Origin: Ciceribacter sp. L1K22
GTDB lineage: Bacteria; Pseudomonadota; Alphaproteobacteria; Rhizobiales; Rhizobiaceae
Assembly: GCF_017599385.1 (NCBI RefSeq)
Contig: NZ_JAGFPK010000002.1
Coordinates: forward strand, 248,001-312,000
Length of the DNA: 64,000 nucleotides
Direction: 5' to 3'
The notes under the pieces were generated by a model. That model did not search any database. It saw nothing but the letters and a program-made list of their open reading frames with translations, and was not told the DNA's origin. Positions 63,984 through 64,000 of this stretch are shown piece by piece. How positions within the stretch are numbered: the stretch's first letter is position 1; each line of letters starts with the position of its first letter. The position numbers and the translations under genes are program-made.

Positions 63984-64000
63984 TCAGCTCATCCAGTTGC
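63984..64000 (-). CDS. smoS: 3' end of a SmoS-like sorbitol dehydrogenase
   Basis: On the minus strand the window edge carries the final codons N-W-M-S followed by TGA at 63986-63984. This matches the known C-terminus GGNWMS of bacterial sorbitol dehydrogenase SmoS, and smoS precedes mtlK in related operons. Only five codons are visible, so the call is a context-based guess. Confidence 0.5.

Overview
The window is a chromosomal segment of a Rhizobiaceae-type alphaproteobacterium (Rhizobium, Agrobacterium or Ensifer relatives). The evidence is the gene content: serC-serA behind a serC-type leader, zapA followed by a 6S RNA, a class I aldolase in a tkt-gap-pgk-fda cluster, rcdA, sqdBDC, tolQRAB-pal-cpoB-tilS-ftsH-glmM, and the end of a smoS-mtlK polyol operon. 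Promoter motifs typical of the class are also present: CtrA TTAA-N7-TTAA, EcfG GGAAC-N16-CGTT and LexA GTTC-N7-GTTC. Almost all of it reads as core chromosome. No integrase, insertion sequence, rRNA or CRISPR array was seen.

Layout. 1-9 kb: the end of an OmpA/MotB-type protein, an FAD dehydrogenase, an ABC exporter, rpmE, a patatin-like lipase, the CtrA-proteolysis adaptor rcdA under a CtrA box, an MFS permease with a DUF1192 partner, a 51-aa membrane protein and a PhzF-like enzyme. 9-17 kb: central carbon genes on the minus strand (tkt, gap, a K+/H+ antiporter, pgk, fda). 17-24 kb: DUF4164-zapA-6S RNA, a chemoreceptor, folate cyclo-ligase and a ymdB-type phosphodiesterase, an MBL-fold protein, a PPOX-fold stress protein with an EcfG promoter, and yebC. 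24-35 kb: glmM, ftsH, tilS and the Tol-Pal envelope system, with ybgC. 35-38.5 kb: the sqdBDC sulfolipid operon. 38.5-43.2 kb: DinB-like and Nudix genes, then ruvB, ruvA and ruvC with a different VapBC toxin-antitoxin pair in each gap. 43-52 kb: an LLM monooxygenase, an outer membrane protein with a CtrA box, serCA, cytochrome bd oxidase (cydABX) and a Tim44-like protein. 52-57.5 kb: a lytic transglycosylase lipoprotein, two proteins with type I secretion features (one a GH114 polygalactosaminidase-like enzyme with RTX repeats), a PRC-barrel stress protein, an AlkB-like oxygenase and tRNA-Met. 57.7-64 kb: mnmA, a dipeptide epimerase, and the tail of a polyol operon (smoS end, mtlK, HAD phosphatase, FGGY kinase).

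The most unusual feature is the ruv locus: ruvC - vapBC2 - ruvA - vapBC1 - ruvB on one strand. A perfect LexA box lies just upstream of vapB2 and overlaps a TTGACT -35 hexamer. Both antitoxin genes sit behind perfect inverted repeats, and the vapC1 stop overlaps the ruvB start as ATGA. This suggests that Holliday-junction processing genes and two toxin-antitoxin pairs share SOS and VapB control. Next in interest are the CtrA box in front of rcdA (a possible feedback loop) and the exported GH114-RTX enzyme.

Limits: functions come from reading protein motifs and context by eye. No database search, structure prediction or statistics was run, and starts were chosen by ribosome-binding sites and family-like N-termini.
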